This document shows, in pieces, positions 25,050-33,782 of a stretch of DNA of 52,253 nt; position 1 is the stretch's first letter, and every line of letters starts with the position of its first letter. Made by a program: the position numbers and the translations under genes. The notes beneath the pieces are model-generated. The model saw only the letters and a list, made by a program, of their open reading frames with translations. It had not been told where the DNA came from and ran no database searches. The stretch is from Actinomycetes bacterium. Lineage in GTDB: Bacteria > Actinomycetota > Coriobacteriia > Anaerosomatales > JAGXFU01. Location of the stretch: the NCBI GenBank assembly GCA_024637115.1, contig JAGXFU010000006.1, positions 1 through 52,253 on the forward strand, in the 5' to 3' direction.

Positions 25050-26579
25050 CTAGTATTCGTCAAGGAGTTCTGCGATCGCCGCCGGTATGTAGGCGGGAAC
25101 ATCCTCGGCTATTACACTTATCTCCGTCAGCGTGTCGGCCGCAAGATCTCCGGCACGTCCATGCACATATGCCCCAAGAACCCCGGCCTCAAGTGGTTCC
25201 AGCCCTTGGGCGAGCAGTGCGCCTATCATGCCGGCCAGCACGTCCCCGGTCCCGGCTGTCGCGAGTGCGGGTCCGCCGGACAAGTTGACGATCCGACGAT
25301 CCCGACCGGCAATGACCGAGTGTGCGCCCTTGAGCACACACGCGAACCGTGGACCGGATAGCCTTGAAACATAGGATAGTCTATCTGCCTGTATCTCGGC
25401 GGAGGTCGTATCAAGTAATCGAGCGAGTTCGCCCGGATGGGGAGTCACGACTGTCGGAGCACGGCGAGCCATCAGGACGCCCGCTGCATCAACGAGAGCG
25501 TTAAGGCCGTCGGCATCGACAACGAGTGGTGCCGCTAACTCACTCACCAGCTTGCGAGCGACCAGAACAGCACCGTGAGCAACGGTCATACCCGGACCGA
25601 GAACAACTGCGTCGAACTCCCGTGCAACGTCGAGGATCTCCTCGGTGACCCTGGAGGCAAGTGTATGGCTGGGGTTCTCGGGCAGGCCGACAACCACGGC
25701 AGAAGTCAGCTTCCCTTGAACGATCGGAGCGATCGATTCAGGCACGGCGAGGGTGACATAGCCCGCCCCCATCCGCTGGGCACCCATCGCAGCGAGCACA
25801 GCGGCGCCGGGAAAGCTCCCGGAACCGGCAACAATAAGCACCCGTCCGCGGGAGTTCTTGTGCGCATCACGCGCCGGGCGCGGCACGAGTGTGGCGTAGT
25901 CCGAAGCGTCCCAGAGTTCGACATCTCCCGGCCCGCCCAACAGCTCCCACGGAATGCCGATATCAGCAACTACCATCTGGCCCGCATGTGTCGCCCCCGG
26001 ATACGTCACGAGGCCAACCTTGGGAGCAGAGAAGGTAACCGTGAAATCCGCCTGAACGGCAACCCCGCTCGCAGCTCCCGTATCCGCCTCAACACCCGAA
26101 GGTATGTCGGCCGAGACGATCGTTGCACCGCTCGCACTCATTGCCTCGATCCATGAGAGATACGGTTGTCGCATTGGAGAGCGAAAGCCGATGCCGAACA
26201 ATGCATCGATGATGACGGGAAAGTCGGCGAGCGCGTCGAAGGCCATCTCATCCGGAAGCACCGTGATGGTGACCCCTGCAGCCCGTGTGGCACGTGCCGC
26301 GTCGCCAGAAATCCCGGTAAGTGCGTCGGGGTCCTCGGGAGTGAACACACACACTTCGCGCCCGCCACGATGCAGGTGCTCCGCAGCGACCCACCCGTCA
26401 CCGCCGTTGTTGCCCTTACCGGCCACCACGGCGATTGCACCGTGCGGAGTCCTCAGCGAGACCTCCTCGGCAAGGGCTCTTCCGGCATGTTGCATCAGCT
26501 CGGCAAGCGATACATCAAGCTCGGCGACCGCGCGCTCCTCTGCGACACGTGCCGTCTGCTCGGTGAGCGCGTAGATCAC
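25050..26579 (-). CDS. nnr: Bifunctional NAD(P)H-hydrate epimerase / ADP-dependent dehydratase
   Basis: This 509-residue fusion repairs damaged NAD(P)H. Residues about 1-215 are the YjeF_N epimerase that interconverts R and S hydrates (VVAGKGNNGGDGWVAA is the signature). Residues about 230-509 are a ribokinase-like ADP-dependent dehydratase, with VVLGPGM, VDADGLNAL, VTPHPGELARLL and the anion hole GTGDVLAGMIGALLAQG. The start is GTG at 26579, ten bases after GAGGGG. A TTG six codons further up lies on the ribosome site itself. The gene is 28 bases after acpS. The same neighbours occur in Mycobacterium and many Firmicutes. Confidence 0.95.
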   Translation of the reverse strand: MIYALTEQTARVAEERAVAELDVSLAELMQHAGRALAEEVSLRTPHGAIAVVAGKGNNGGDGWVAAEHLHRGGREVCVFTPEDPDALTGISGDAARATRAAGVTITVLPDEMAFDALADFPVIIDALFGIGFRSPMRQPYLSWIEAMSASGATIVSADIPSGVEADTGAASGVAVQADFTVTFSAPKVGLVTYPGATHAGQMVVADIGIPWELLGGPGDVELWDASDYATLVPRPARDAHKNSRGRVLIVAGSGSFPGAAVLAAMGAQRMGAGYVTLAVPESIAPIVQGKLTSAVVVGLPENPSHTLASRVTEEILDVAREFDAVVLGPGMTVAHGAVLVARKLVSELAAPLVVDADGLNALVDAAGVLMARRAPTVVTPHPGELARLLDTTSAEIQADRLSYVSRLSGPRFACVLKGAHSVIAGRDRRIVNLSGGPALATAGTGDVLAGMIGALLAQGLEPLEAGVLGAYVHGRAGDLAADTLTEISVIAEDVPAYIPAAIAELLDEY

Positions 26580-26607
26580 TACCCCACAACCCCTCAAACG
26601 CCGCTAC

Positions 26608-27129
26608 TTACACATCGGATTCTTCCCCGTTGTCCCCGGCTTCCTCGCTTGATTCGTCTCCAATGGTATCAAGCATGGCTCTCGCCTCTTTGAAGTTCGC
26701 GGCGATCTCGGCCATGGGATCATGCGGTTCTTCTTTGGGCTTTGGACGATGGGCCGCCGTTATGGCGACTGCCGAGGCAACCGCAGTTGTATGGGTGAAT
26801 GAGAGCGAGAGATGCATCTCTATGACCCCGCGCTCCTCGGCAACCTCCTTGGCGCGGCCGTACAGAATCGGCTGCGGACGACCAGACTCATCTCGCATCA
26901 CCTCGACATCCCTGAAACGCATGCCGCGAAATCCCGTCCCGAGCGCTTTGAGAACAGCCTCCTTGGCCGCAAAGCGCATCGCATAGTGAATCTCGGGTTT
27001 GTTTCGACATTCGCAGTACATCTGCTCGTTTTCGGAGAAGAGTCTGCTTCGCATCTGCGGGTGACGCTCAAGCGCGGCCTTCATGCGATCGATCTCAACG
27101 ATGTCAACTCCCAGACCTCGGATAGCCAT
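26608..27129 (-). CDS. acpS: Holo-[acyl-carrier-protein] synthase with acidic C-terminal extension
   Basis: This 173-residue protein attaches 4'-phosphopantetheine to acyl carrier protein. The family core occupies residues 1 to about 127: GLGVDIVEIDRM (metal aspartate at residue 9), MRFAAKEAVLKALGTG and HLSLSFTHTTAVASAVAI. About 45 further residues are proline-rich, then helical and strongly acidic (ending GDNGEESDV), which the usual 120-130 residue AcpS lacks. ATG at 27129 is four bases after the glmS stop, with the ribosome site inside the end of glmS. The tail looks like a real part of the frame, since nnr starts just after it. Confidence 0.94.
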   Translation of the reverse strand: MAIRGLGVDIVEIDRMKAALERHPQMRSRLFSENEQMYCECRNKPEIHYAMRFAAKEAVLKALGTGFRGMRFRDVEVMRDESGRPQPILYGRAKEVAEERGVIEMHLSLSFTHTTAVASAVAITAAHRPKPKEEPHDPMAEIAANFKEARAMLDTIGDESSEEAGDNGEESDV

Positions 27130-27133
27130 GGCG

Positions 27134-28960
27134 CTACTCCACCGTCACTGACTTGGCGAGGCTTCGTGGTTGATCGACGTTACAGCCGCGGAACTTGGCA
27201 ATACGATATGAGAGCACCTGCAGCGGGATCGTCGCCGGAATCGCTGAGAGGAGCTCTGATGTCGCAGGAACGTACAGAACATGCTCAGCGTGACGCTTGA
27301 TCTCATCGTCGCCGTGCGTGGCAACGACAATGACCTCAGCTCCCCGGGCACGGACCTCCTGGATATTGCTCACAACCTTCTCGTACGTGTGGCCCTGTGT
27401 CGCTACGACGACAACAGGAACCTCGTCAGAAATGAGAGCTATCGGCCCATGCTTCATCTCGCCGGCCGCGAACGCCTCAGCGTGTATGTAGCTGATCTCC
27501 TTGAGTTTCAGGGCGCCTTCCATCGCAACCGCCCAGCCCACGCCTCTGCCAAGAAACAGCGTTGAGTAGACATCTGTGTAGGCCGCCGCGCATTCCTCGA
27601 TAGCATCGAGATCGGCGAGAATCGCTTCAACAATGTCAGGGATGCGGTTGAGATCCGCCCAGAGCGCCGCGATACGCTCCTGACCGAGAATGCCTTTTGC
27701 CTGGGCCAGTTTGAGCGCGAGCACATTGAGGGCTGCGATTTGCGCAGTGAAGGTCTTGGTGGCCGCAACGCCGATCTCGGGGCCGGCGTGCGTATAGATC
27801 ACGCCATCAGATTCCCGGGTGACACGTGAGCCGACCACGTTGGTGATCGCGATAACCTTGGCGCCGCGATTGCGCGCCTCGCGAACACCCGCCAGCGTAT
27901 CTGCGGTCTCACCCGATTGCGTGATTGCAACCACGAGCGTCTCGTCGTCAACGATTGGGTCACCGTAACGGAATTCACTCGACACCTGAACTTCCACAGG
28001 AATACGCGCCCACGTCTCGATGAGCGTCTTGGCGACCACTCCCGCGTGATAACTCGTACCGCACGCAAGAATGAACACGCGATCGATTGATGCGATTTGC
28101 CCCGGAGTCATCTCCAGCTCAGAGAGCTGAATGATGCCATCCGCTCCCATCCGACCCCGAAGCGTCTCCCTGATCGCCTTGGGTTGCTCGTAGATCTCTT
28201 TGAGCATGAAATCCGCAAAGCCGCCCTTCTCGGCGGCAGCAAGATCCCACTCGATGTGAAGCATCTCGGACTCGACCGGAGCGCCTTCAAGATCGGTGAC
28301 TATGACCTGACCGGCTGACACCGTGGCCACCTGATCGTCGGCCAGCGCAAGAACCTCACGCGTGTACTCAAGTACCGCCGGGATATCGCTGGCCACGATG
28401 TTCTCGCCCTTGCCGAGCCCAATGATCAACGGCGAGTCCTTACGTGCTGCGACAATCGTCTCGGGCTCATCAAGGTGAATGACTCCAAGCGCATACGCAC
28501 CATGCAAACGCTTGATCGCCTTGCGGACCGCCAGAGCCAGGTCGCCGTCATAGTACGACTCCACGAGGTGAGCGACGGTCTCGGTGTCGGTCTCGCTGCG
28601 TAGAATATGGCCGTTCTGCGCCAACTCCTCGCGTAGTTCCATGTAGTTCTCGATAATGCCGTTGTGAACCACAGCGATTCGCCCCGTGCAGTCAGCGTGG
28701 GGGTGCGCATTCTCTTCGCTCGGACGACCATGCGTTGCCCAGCGGGTGTGTCCGATACCCACAAAACCAGGCACAGGCGTCTTACCGATCGCCTGTGTGA
28801 GGTTCACCAGCTTGCCCACACGACGCATCACCTTGAGTTCGCCGCCACTTGCAATCGCAACGCCTGCAGAGTCATATCCGCGATACTCAAGTCGTGCCAG
28901 ACCACCAAGCAGCACATCGCTCGCCTGCCGTGGCCCCACATATCCAACGATTCCACACAT
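27134..28960 (-). CDS. glmS: Glutamine-fructose-6-phosphate aminotransferase (isomerizing)
   Basis: This 608-residue enzyme makes glucosamine-6-phosphate, the first step to UDP-GlcNAc. The N-terminal glutaminase domain (residues about 1-230) starts MCGIVGYVG, with the nucleophile Cys2, and has TRWATHG and HNGIIENY. Two SIS sugar-isomerase domains follow (LACGTSYHAG, ITQSGETADTLAG, EIGVAATKTFTAQ), ending LAKSVTVE. It is full length. The leader carries a glmS ribozyme (29087-29235) that senses the product. GlmM, the next enzyme of the pathway, is encoded upstream on the same strand with two other genes between. Confidence 0.98.
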   Translation of the reverse strand: MCGIVGYVGPRQASDVLLGGLARLEYRGYDSAGVAIASGGELKVMRRVGKLVNLTQAIGKTPVPGFVGIGHTRWATHGRPSEENAHPHADCTGRIAVVHNGIIENYMELREELAQNGHILRSETDTETVAHLVESYYDGDLALAVRKAIKRLHGAYALGVIHLDEPETIVAARKDSPLIIGLGKGENIVASDIPAVLEYTREVLALADDQVATVSAGQVIVTDLEGAPVESEMLHIEWDLAAAEKGGFADFMLKEIYEQPKAIRETLRGRMGADGIIQLSELEMTPGQIASIDRVFILACGTSYHAGVVAKTLIETWARIPVEVQVSSEFRYGDPIVDDETLVVAITQSGETADTLAGVREARNRGAKVIAITNVVGSRVTRESDGVIYTHAGPEIGVAATKTFTAQIAALNVLALKLAQAKGILGQERIAALWADLNRIPDIVEAILADLDAIEECAAAYTDVYSTLFLGRGVGWAVAMEGALKLKEISYIHAEAFAAGEMKHGPIALISDEVPVVVVATQGHTYEKVVSNIQEVRARGAEVIVVATHGDDEIKRHAEHVLYVPATSELLSAIPATIPLQVLSYRIAKFRGCNVDQPRSLAKSVTVE

Positions 28961-29086
28961 AGGCCTTCTGGGACCTTTCTCTCAAACCGCGCGCCAGGGC
29001 GCCGGAAGCATACTGGACTGGTTCCCGGACGAGAACGTCTGCCGGGGATCGGGGGCGCAAGGGGCCCCTCCAAAGAGAGTGAGACA
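28961..29086 (-). other. glmS leader between ribozyme and start codon
   Basis: This 126-base stretch holds no supported gene. It includes the AGAAGG ribosome site of glmS just before 28960 and GC-rich sequence that can fold, such as GGGGCC/GGCCCC near 29062-29068. A reading frame crossing it and the ribozyme is spurious. Confidence 0.6.
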
Positions 29087-29235
29087 CCGGTCTGACACCG
29101 CTTTGTTCCCCGGGTCACCCCAGGGGTTTGTCGGTGCCATCACGACTCCGGTCGAGCCGGAGAGCCATCCGCCGAATACTTCGATAAGCTCTCTCCTCGT
29201 CAACTGCGCAGCAAAACACGCGCAGCTCGGGCGCT
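29087..29235 (-). ncRNA. glmS ribozyme (glucosamine-6-phosphate-activated self-cleaving riboswitch)
   Basis: Read on the minus strand, the region follows the glmS ribozyme order throughout. The cleavage-site sequence A|GCGCC is at 29235/29234. A P1 hairpin pairs AGCTGCGC with GCGCAGTT (29220-29227 with 29202-29209). The core blocks are GACGAGG (29195-29201), TTATCGA (29181-29187) and TTCGGCGGATG (29166-29176), with GAGAG/CTCTC pairing between them. The P4 arm is CACCG-ACAAA-CCCC ... GGGG-AACAAAG-CGGTG (about 29097-29134). It lies upstream of glmS with a promoter ahead of it. Known members cleave in the presence of GlcN6P, and the mRNA is then degraded. All landmark blocks agree with Bacillus ribozymes I know. 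Confidence 0.95.
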
Positions 29236-29292
29236 TCATGATGCAGCTGATTGGCAGGCGACTCCCTCCCCAACTGTTACCAGGTCGCCGCT

Positions 29293-29323
29293 ATTGTACC
29301 AGCCGAGGAAAGACGGCGGGCAA
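29293..29323 (-). promoter_or_regulatory. Extended -10 promoter for the glmS ribozyme-glmS transcript
   Basis: On the minus strand TACAAT (29293-29298) is preceded by TGG, forming an extended -10 (TGnTACAAT). A TTGCCC (29318-29323) lies 19 bases further up as a loose -35 box. A start near 29286 leaves about 50 bases before the ribozyme cleavage site. The remaining 29236-29366 contains no gene I can support. Confidence 0.7.
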
Positions 29324-29366
29324 CGCCGCGTTCACAGCGAGGTGACACTTCCCCCGACACATGAGA

Positions 29367-29999
29367 CTAGATAAGCCCGGTCCGTCTCCAGATTCCCGCT
29401 GCAAGGCCGATCGACGGAAGAAACCACGTCAACGCACCCGAGAAGTAGTCAAGAAGGTAGTGCGGTAGAAACGTCCCCAGTGTGTTGCCCTGTTCGAACG
29501 TCATCACAAGCGTCCAGGCCACGACCGCGAGCGTGCCCGCAAGAGCGAGCATCTGAACGACCGAATTGATATCGAAGGGGCCTTTGAGCCGACGGATGAT
29601 TGCGACGATCATCGGTGCCGCCACGAGCAGCAGACTTGCCGCGAAGAAGGGTGTGAGCACGTCAAAGTTCTCGGGAACGAGCACGATACTCACCGGGATG
29701 ACGATGACGATCGCCGCCACGAACAGGATCATGATGCCACCGAACAGCGAGAGCGGAGTGAGCACGAAGACGCGCTTCGAGCGGTCGGCAAAACTCTCGT
29801 GGGTATCTGTGAGAAACGTTGCCACAAGGCCAATCACGAAAGGCGGCAAGACAAAGGCGAGGAAACCCGGCTCATAGGGCTCAAAGCCAAAGCGATTGAT
29901 GAGGAAGAGTGCGGGCAACAACAGAATCATGCTGAAGCCATAGACCAGCGCATATGTGTCGAGTACGCGCGGCTGCGGGGCGTATGTGTCGGCTTCCAT
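29367..29999 (-). CDS. Membrane protein of unknown function
   Basis: The protein has 210 residues with about six hydrophobic segments (near residues 17-35, 44-62, 78-104, 115-137, 150-165 and 180-203). A short acidic loop with HESFADRSKR lies after the second. I do not recognise the family; no transporter or enzyme motif stands out. The start is ATG at 29999, with GAAGGAG 5 bases upstream. It lies between the Rieske gene (90 bases upstream) and the glmS promoter, so it is probably the end of the glmM transcript. Confidence 0.8.
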   Translation of the reverse strand: MEADTYAPQPRVLDTYALVYGFSMILLLPALFLINRFGFEPYEPGFLAFVLPPFVIGLVATFLTDTHESFADRSKRVFVLTPLSLFGGIMILFVAAIVIVIPVSIVLVPENFDVLTPFFAASLLLVAAPMIVAIIRRLKGPFDINSVVQMLALAGTLAVVAWTLVMTFEQGNTLGTFLPHYLLDYFSGALTWFLPSIGLAAGIWRRTGLI

Positions 30000-30089
30000 C
30001 GATCTCCTTCGCGAAGGTACTGGCTATCGTGTATGTCAACGGTAGCGTTGTCCTCGCAATACAGATATGACTTCAGTCAATTCCGAGAA

Positions 30090-30461
30090 TCACTCCCGGA
30101 TGGGAGCTTTCTCCTCGCCCACGCGGATCATCCCATCCTCCACATGTGACTCGTATACCCGCAGCGGCCGAGGATGGCGCGCCATTTGAGCCACCGTCTT
30201 CACAACGCCTTCGAATTCGGTCCAGCGCAGGACCCGACCATCTCTGACATCGAACTGCGATCCATGCCACGGACAGGTGAGAACCGTGCCCTCAAGTGTG
30301 CCCTTTGCGAGGTGCGCATGCAGATGGGGGCACCTCGCATCTGTGATGTAGACCGCTCCTTCGACCCTGGTCACCAGCAACGCGTGATCCTCGACCTCGA
30401 TCTCGCGCATCTCACCTTCTGCGATATCGTCCGCGCGCATTACGTCAACGTAGTTGCTCAC
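30090..30461 (-). CDS. Rieske [2Fe-2S] ferredoxin-like protein
   Basis: This 123-residue soluble protein has a single Rieske domain. The ligands are C44-P-H46 and C63-P-W-H66 in the contexts ARCPHLHAHL and TCPWHGSQF, with the usual DVRDGRVLRW after. There is no membrane anchor or oxygenase domain, so it resembles the small ferredoxin type (NirD- or BphF-like) that passes electrons to a partner. That partner is not in the window. GTG at 30461 is chosen because GAGGAG lies about 7 bases upstream; a longer frame to 30524 has no site. It follows glmM by 72 bases. Confidence 0.9.
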   Translation of the reverse strand: MSNYVDVMRADDIAEGEMREIEVEDHALLVTRVEGAVYITDARCPHLHAHLAKGTLEGTVLTCPWHGSQFDVRDGRVLRWTEFEGVVKTVAQMARHPRPLRVYESHVEDGMIRVGEEKAPIRE

Positions 30462-30533
30462 GTGTCGGCTCCTCGCTCCCGGGGCATGTCCAATGAAGTA
30501 CATGCCCCACCGGCACTGCAACAACGCCGAGAG

Positions 30534-31865
30534 CTAGGACAGTTCGCTCTCCACGATCTTGACGATGTCGTCCACGACTTGAGCAGCAACGGCTTCCTCG
30601 GCAGCTTCGGCCATGACGCGCACGAGTGGCTCGGTGCCTGAAGCACGTACGAGGATGCGGCCACTGTCGCCCAGCCGTGCTTCGGCCGATTTGATTGCGC
30701 TTGAGAGCGCAACGCTCGTAGTCAGCAGCGCCTTGTCCGCAACGCGTACATTGACCATGACCTGGGGATATCTCGTCATCACGCTGCGCAGTTCTGAGAG
30801 CTTGGCGCCGGTGCGCTTCATCACCGCAGCGATCTGAAGGGCGGTCGCCAGGCCGTCGCCCGTGGTATTGCGCTGCATAAGGATGATGTGACCGGACTGT
30901 TCCCCACCGAGCACCGCCCCCGACGACTGCATCTGCTCGAGCACATAGCGATCGCCGACCTTCGTCTTGATCAGCGTGATGCCATGCTCACGCAGCGCCA
31001 CCTCAAGACCCATATTGCTCATGACGGTACCGACCACGGTGTCATTGACCAGCTCGCCACGTTCCGCCATGTCGACGGCGAGAATGGCCATGATCTGATC
31101 GCCGTCGACCTCCTCGCCAAGCTCATCGACGGCGAGCACGCGATCAGCGTCGCCGTCATGGGCGATACCGAGATCGAATGAGCCGCTTACCACGAGCTCG
31201 CGAAGTGGCGCGAGGTTCGTTGATCCACAGCCCACGTTGATATCCATGCCGTCCCAGTCCGCATTGATGACCGAAACCTCGGCACCGCACGCGCGAAACG
31301 CTTCCTGCGCAACGACTGCCGCAGCGCCATGACCACAGTCGACCGCAACGCGCAGACCGCTCAGATCACCGACTCCCTCCATGGCTCGCGCGAGATAGCG
31401 CTCGATGGCATCGGTGACCGGAACCACGCAACCGACCTCCGCGCCCACGGGGCGCTCCCATTCACGCTTGTGATGAGTGAACTCCTCGATCTCATCTTCG
31501 AGATCATCAGGGAGCTTGAATCCGTCCCTGCTAAAGAACTTGATCCCGTTGTACTCGGGAGGGTTGTGAGATGCAGATATGACCACTCCACCGTCAGCCT
31601 CGAACTCACGGGTCAGAAGCGCAACTGCCGGCGTTGGGACAATGCCGCACACCAGGGCATCAGCGCCGCCGGAGGTGATGCCGGCCACAAGCGCGGCTTC
31701 GAGCATCTCCCCGCTGCGACGGGTGTCTCGTCCCACGACGATCCGTCCACGGCCCTTCTCGCCGAGGAAATGTCCCGCAGCTTCGCCAAGCCGAAATGCG
31801 AGTTCCGGCGTGAGATCGGTATTCGCCACGCCGCGTACACCATCGGTACCAAACAGTCGGGTCAT
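30534..31865 (-). CDS. glmM: Phosphoglucosamine mutase
   Basis: This 443-residue enzyme converts glucosamine-6-phosphate to glucosamine-1-phosphate on the way to UDP-GlcNAc. The active serine lies in VISASHNPPEYNGIKFF. The metal loop is HDGDADRV, the sugar loop is GGEQSGHI, and the phosphate-binding end is RASGTEPLVRVM. It starts LFGTDGVRGVAN, typical of GlmM rather than ManB. ATG at 31865 is preceded by GAGGGGAG. It lies downstream of rplM-rpsI past a hairpin, an order shared with other actinobacteria. Confidence 0.97.
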   Translation of the reverse strand: MTRLFGTDGVRGVANTDLTPELAFRLGEAAGHFLGEKGRGRIVVGRDTRRSGEMLEAALVAGITSGGADALVCGIVPTPAVALLTREFEADGGVVISASHNPPEYNGIKFFSRDGFKLPDDLEDEIEEFTHHKREWERPVGAEVGCVVPVTDAIERYLARAMEGVGDLSGLRVAVDCGHGAAAVVAQEAFRACGAEVSVINADWDGMDINVGCGSTNLAPLRELVVSGSFDLGIAHDGDADRVLAVDELGEEVDGDQIMAILAVDMAERGELVNDTVVGTVMSNMGLEVALREHGITLIKTKVGDRYVLEQMQSSGAVLGGEQSGHIILMQRNTTGDGLATALQIAAVMKRTGAKLSELRSVMTRYPQVMVNVRVADKALLTTSVALSSAIKSAEARLGDSGRILVRASGTEPLVRVMAEAAEEAVAAQVVDDIVKIVESELS

Positions 31866-31892
31866 GATTCTCGACTCCCCTCAGATACGACA

Positions 31893-31919
31893 CAGGGCCC
31901 GCCATAGTGGCGAGCCCTG
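31893..31919 (-). terminator. Hairpin terminator after rpsI
   Basis: On the minus strand CAGGGC, one unpaired T, then CGCCA pair with TGGCG, one unpaired G, then GCCCTG around a three-base loop. It lies 31 bases past the rpsI stop and before the glmM ribosome site. No strong T-run follows, so some read-through into glmM is likely. Confidence 0.6.
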
Positions 31920-31950
31920 GTGGATTCGATTCCGTGTAGCCTCGCGGTGC

Positions 31951-32346
31951 TTAGCGCTTCGAGAACTGCGGACGCTTGCGGGCCTTCTTCAGACCAGCCT
32001 TCTTACGCTCGACCATACGGTCGTCACGCGTGAGCATTCCGGCCTTCTTGAGCACATCGCGGTAGTCGCCGGCGTCGAGCAGTGCTCGAGAGATACCGTG
32101 GCGCAGCGCGCCTGCCTGACCTGATATGCCGCCACCCTTGATCGAAGCGATGACATCGAATGCGTCAACCGTCTCGGTGGTGCGGAACGGACCGTTGAGG
32201 AAGATCATCAGCGCCTCACGGCCAAAGTAGTGCTTGGCATCTTTGCCGTTTACGGTGACCTTGCCGGAGCCCGGCATCACGCGCACCCGGGCAACCGCGT
32301 TCTTGCGGCGACCGGTGCCGTAGTAGACAGCCTTGTTCTCAGCCAT
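31951..32346 (-). CDS. rpsI: 30S ribosomal protein S9
   Basis: The protein has 131 residues. It begins [22 protein letters not shown] and ends [14 protein letters not shown], whose tail reaches the P-site tRNA. The start is ATG at 32346, with GGAGGG 8 bases upstream. This overlaps the last eight bases of rplM, so the pair is translationally coupled. The longer frame to 32484 is a shadow of rplM. The C-terminal SKR is the universal S9 ending. Confidence 0.98.
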   Translation of the reverse strand: MAENKAVYYGTGRRKNAVARVRVMPGSGKVTVNGKDAKHYFGREALMIFLNGPFRTTETVDAFDVIASIKGGGISGQAGALRHGISRALLDAGDYRDVLKKAGMLTRDDRMVERKKAGLKKARKRPQFSKR

Positions 32347-32785
32347 GTATCTTGCCCTCCAGCGTAATCTCGCGCGGCTTCTGAGCATGGTTCTTGTGCT
32401 CGGGGCCTGCATACACCTTGAGCTTCTTGCCCATGGCGCGTCCGAGTGTGTTCTTTGGCAACATGCCCTTGACCGCGTGCTCAATGACGCGCTCCGGGTG
32501 CTTCTCGAGCATCACGGAAACAGGCACGGTCTTGAGTCCGCCGGGGAACCCGCTGTAGCTGTACAGGTTCTTGTCAGACATCTTGTTGCCGGTAAGGCGA
32601 ATCTTCTCGGCGTTGATTACAACGACGAAATCGCCGGTATCGACGTGTGGGGTGTACTGCGGCTTGCGCTTGCCCTTGAGAATCTGCGCGATCTCACTGG
32701 CGAGACGGCCTAGCACCATGTCAGTGGCGTCGACGAGGAGCCACTCGCGCTCGACTTCGCCAGGCTTGGCGTGGTAGGTCTTCAC
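32339..32785 (-). CDS. rplM: 50S ribosomal protein L13
   Basis: The protein has 148 residues, starting [20 protein letters not shown], an almost canonical L13 N-terminus, and containing [14 protein letters not shown] and [15 protein letters not shown] at 32785 is the start, with GGAGG 6 bases upstream; the extension to 32899 is leader sequence. A consensus promoter lies about 70 bases upstream. The leader can form a small stem (GGGTTC/GAAGCCC), a possible site of autogenous control, which is not shown here. Confidence 0.98.
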   Translation of the reverse strand: MKTYHAKPGEVEREWLLVDATDMVLGRLASEIAQILKGKRKPQYTPHVDTGDFVVVINAEKIRLTGNKMSDKNLYSYSGFPGGLKTVPVSVMLEKHPERVIEHAVKGMLPKNTLGRAMGKKLKVYAGPEHKNHAQKPREITLEGKIHG

Positions 32786-32860
32786 TAAGTCCTCCAAAAA
32801 AGGGTGATGTGTCGTTCTGTGTTCGAATGAGCTTTCACGGGGCTTCAAGCGAACCCTGTT

Positions 32861-32889
32861 ACTATAGCCATCGAAACTGTGCTCGTCAA
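32861..32889 (-). promoter_or_regulatory. Consensus promoter of rplM-rpsI
   Basis: On the minus strand TTGACG (32884-32889) and TATAGT (32861-32866) are exactly 17 bases apart, each one base from consensus. The predicted start near 32854 gives a leader of about 70 bases before the rplM GTG. Confidence 0.88.
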
Positions 32890-32947
32890 CGTATTCCACG
32901 CCTCCGGGCGTATCTAGGATTCACGAGGGCCGTCAAGGATAACGACT

Positions 32948-33769
32948 CTATAGCCAGGCATCGTCAGGGTAGTCCACGCGCCACAGCGTCAGACCATGGG
33001 CAGGCGCGGTCGGGCCAGCCACCGCCCGCTCACGTGCCGCAAGCACCTCCGCCATCCACGCAATCGGTTTTCTGCCGGTTCCCACATCGACAAGTGATCC
33101 AACGATCACTCGAACCATCGAGTGCAAGAACGCATTGCCCTCGATTCGTACCATGACGACCTGCTCGCCGAATTCACACGTCGATGTAACCTCGATGCGG
33201 GTGACATTGCGACGGGTGGGCTTGCCGATCGCTGAGTCAGCAACGCAGAACGATGCAAAATCGTGCTCACCCACAAGAATTTCCGCTGCCTGCCTCATAG
33301 CCTCGAGATCCAGCGGGCGCTTGACCCACCAGGCGTACGGCGCCAGAAACACCGGAGCCGCGGGACCTGAAACGACTCGATAGCGATACTCACGTGCGCG
33401 GGCATCAAAACGAGCCGAGAAGCCGGGAACTGCGCGCCGGATCTGAGTAACGGCTATATCCGGACTACAGAGTCCCCCGAGTGAACGAAGCAGCGCCCGT
33501 AGGTCCGGCTCTTCATCGGACACGAGATCAATGCTCACGACCTGGCCGAGTGCGTGTACCCCGGAGTCGGTCCGACCGGCTACAGCGATATCAACCTCCC
33601 TCCGAAAGAGGGTGGACAGCGCCACCTCGAGAGCACCCTGAACGGTTTCCTGTTGTGGTTGACGCGCGAAGCCAGCGAACGCGGCTCCGTTGTAGCTCAC
33701 CGTAAGAGCCAACGTTCCATACGGCGCTGAGCGCTCATGTTTTCCTCTGAACGGTGTGCGTTCGGCCAT
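32948..33769 (-). CDS. truA: tRNA pseudouridine(38-40) synthase
   Basis: This 273-residue enzyme isomerises uridine 38-40 in the anticodon stem-loop. The catalytic aspartate is in the motif AGRTDSGVHALGQV. Other TruA blocks are VSYNGAAFAGFARQPQQETVQGALE, FSARFDARAREYRYR and GNAFLHSMVRVIVGSLVDVG. The ATG at 33769 has AGGGAGA about 10 bases upstream; a TTG one codon earlier is unlikely. It follows ecfT by 13 bases. The ECF-truA coupling next to rplQ is common in Gram-positive bacteria. Confidence 0.97.
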   Translation of the reverse strand: MAERTPFRGKHERSAPYGTLALTVSYNGAAFAGFARQPQQETVQGALEVALSTLFRREVDIAVAGRTDSGVHALGQVVSIDLVSDEEPDLRALLRSLGGLCSPDIAVTQIRRAVPGFSARFDARAREYRYRVVSGPAAPVFLAPYAWWVKRPLDLEAMRQAAEILVGEHDFASFCVADSAIGKPTRRNVTRIEVTSTCEFGEQVVMVRIEGNAFLHSMVRVIVGSLVDVGTGRKPIAWMAEVLAARERAVAGPTAPAHGLTLWRVDYPDDAWL

Positions 33770-33782
33770 CAAGCGCGTCTCC

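Noticed and set aside
28982..29239. 85-residue open frame on the minus strand upstream of glmS
   Set aside because: It overlies the glmS ribozyme from its cleavage site onward. The nucleotide conservation is that of the RNA, and the protein has no recognisable pattern.
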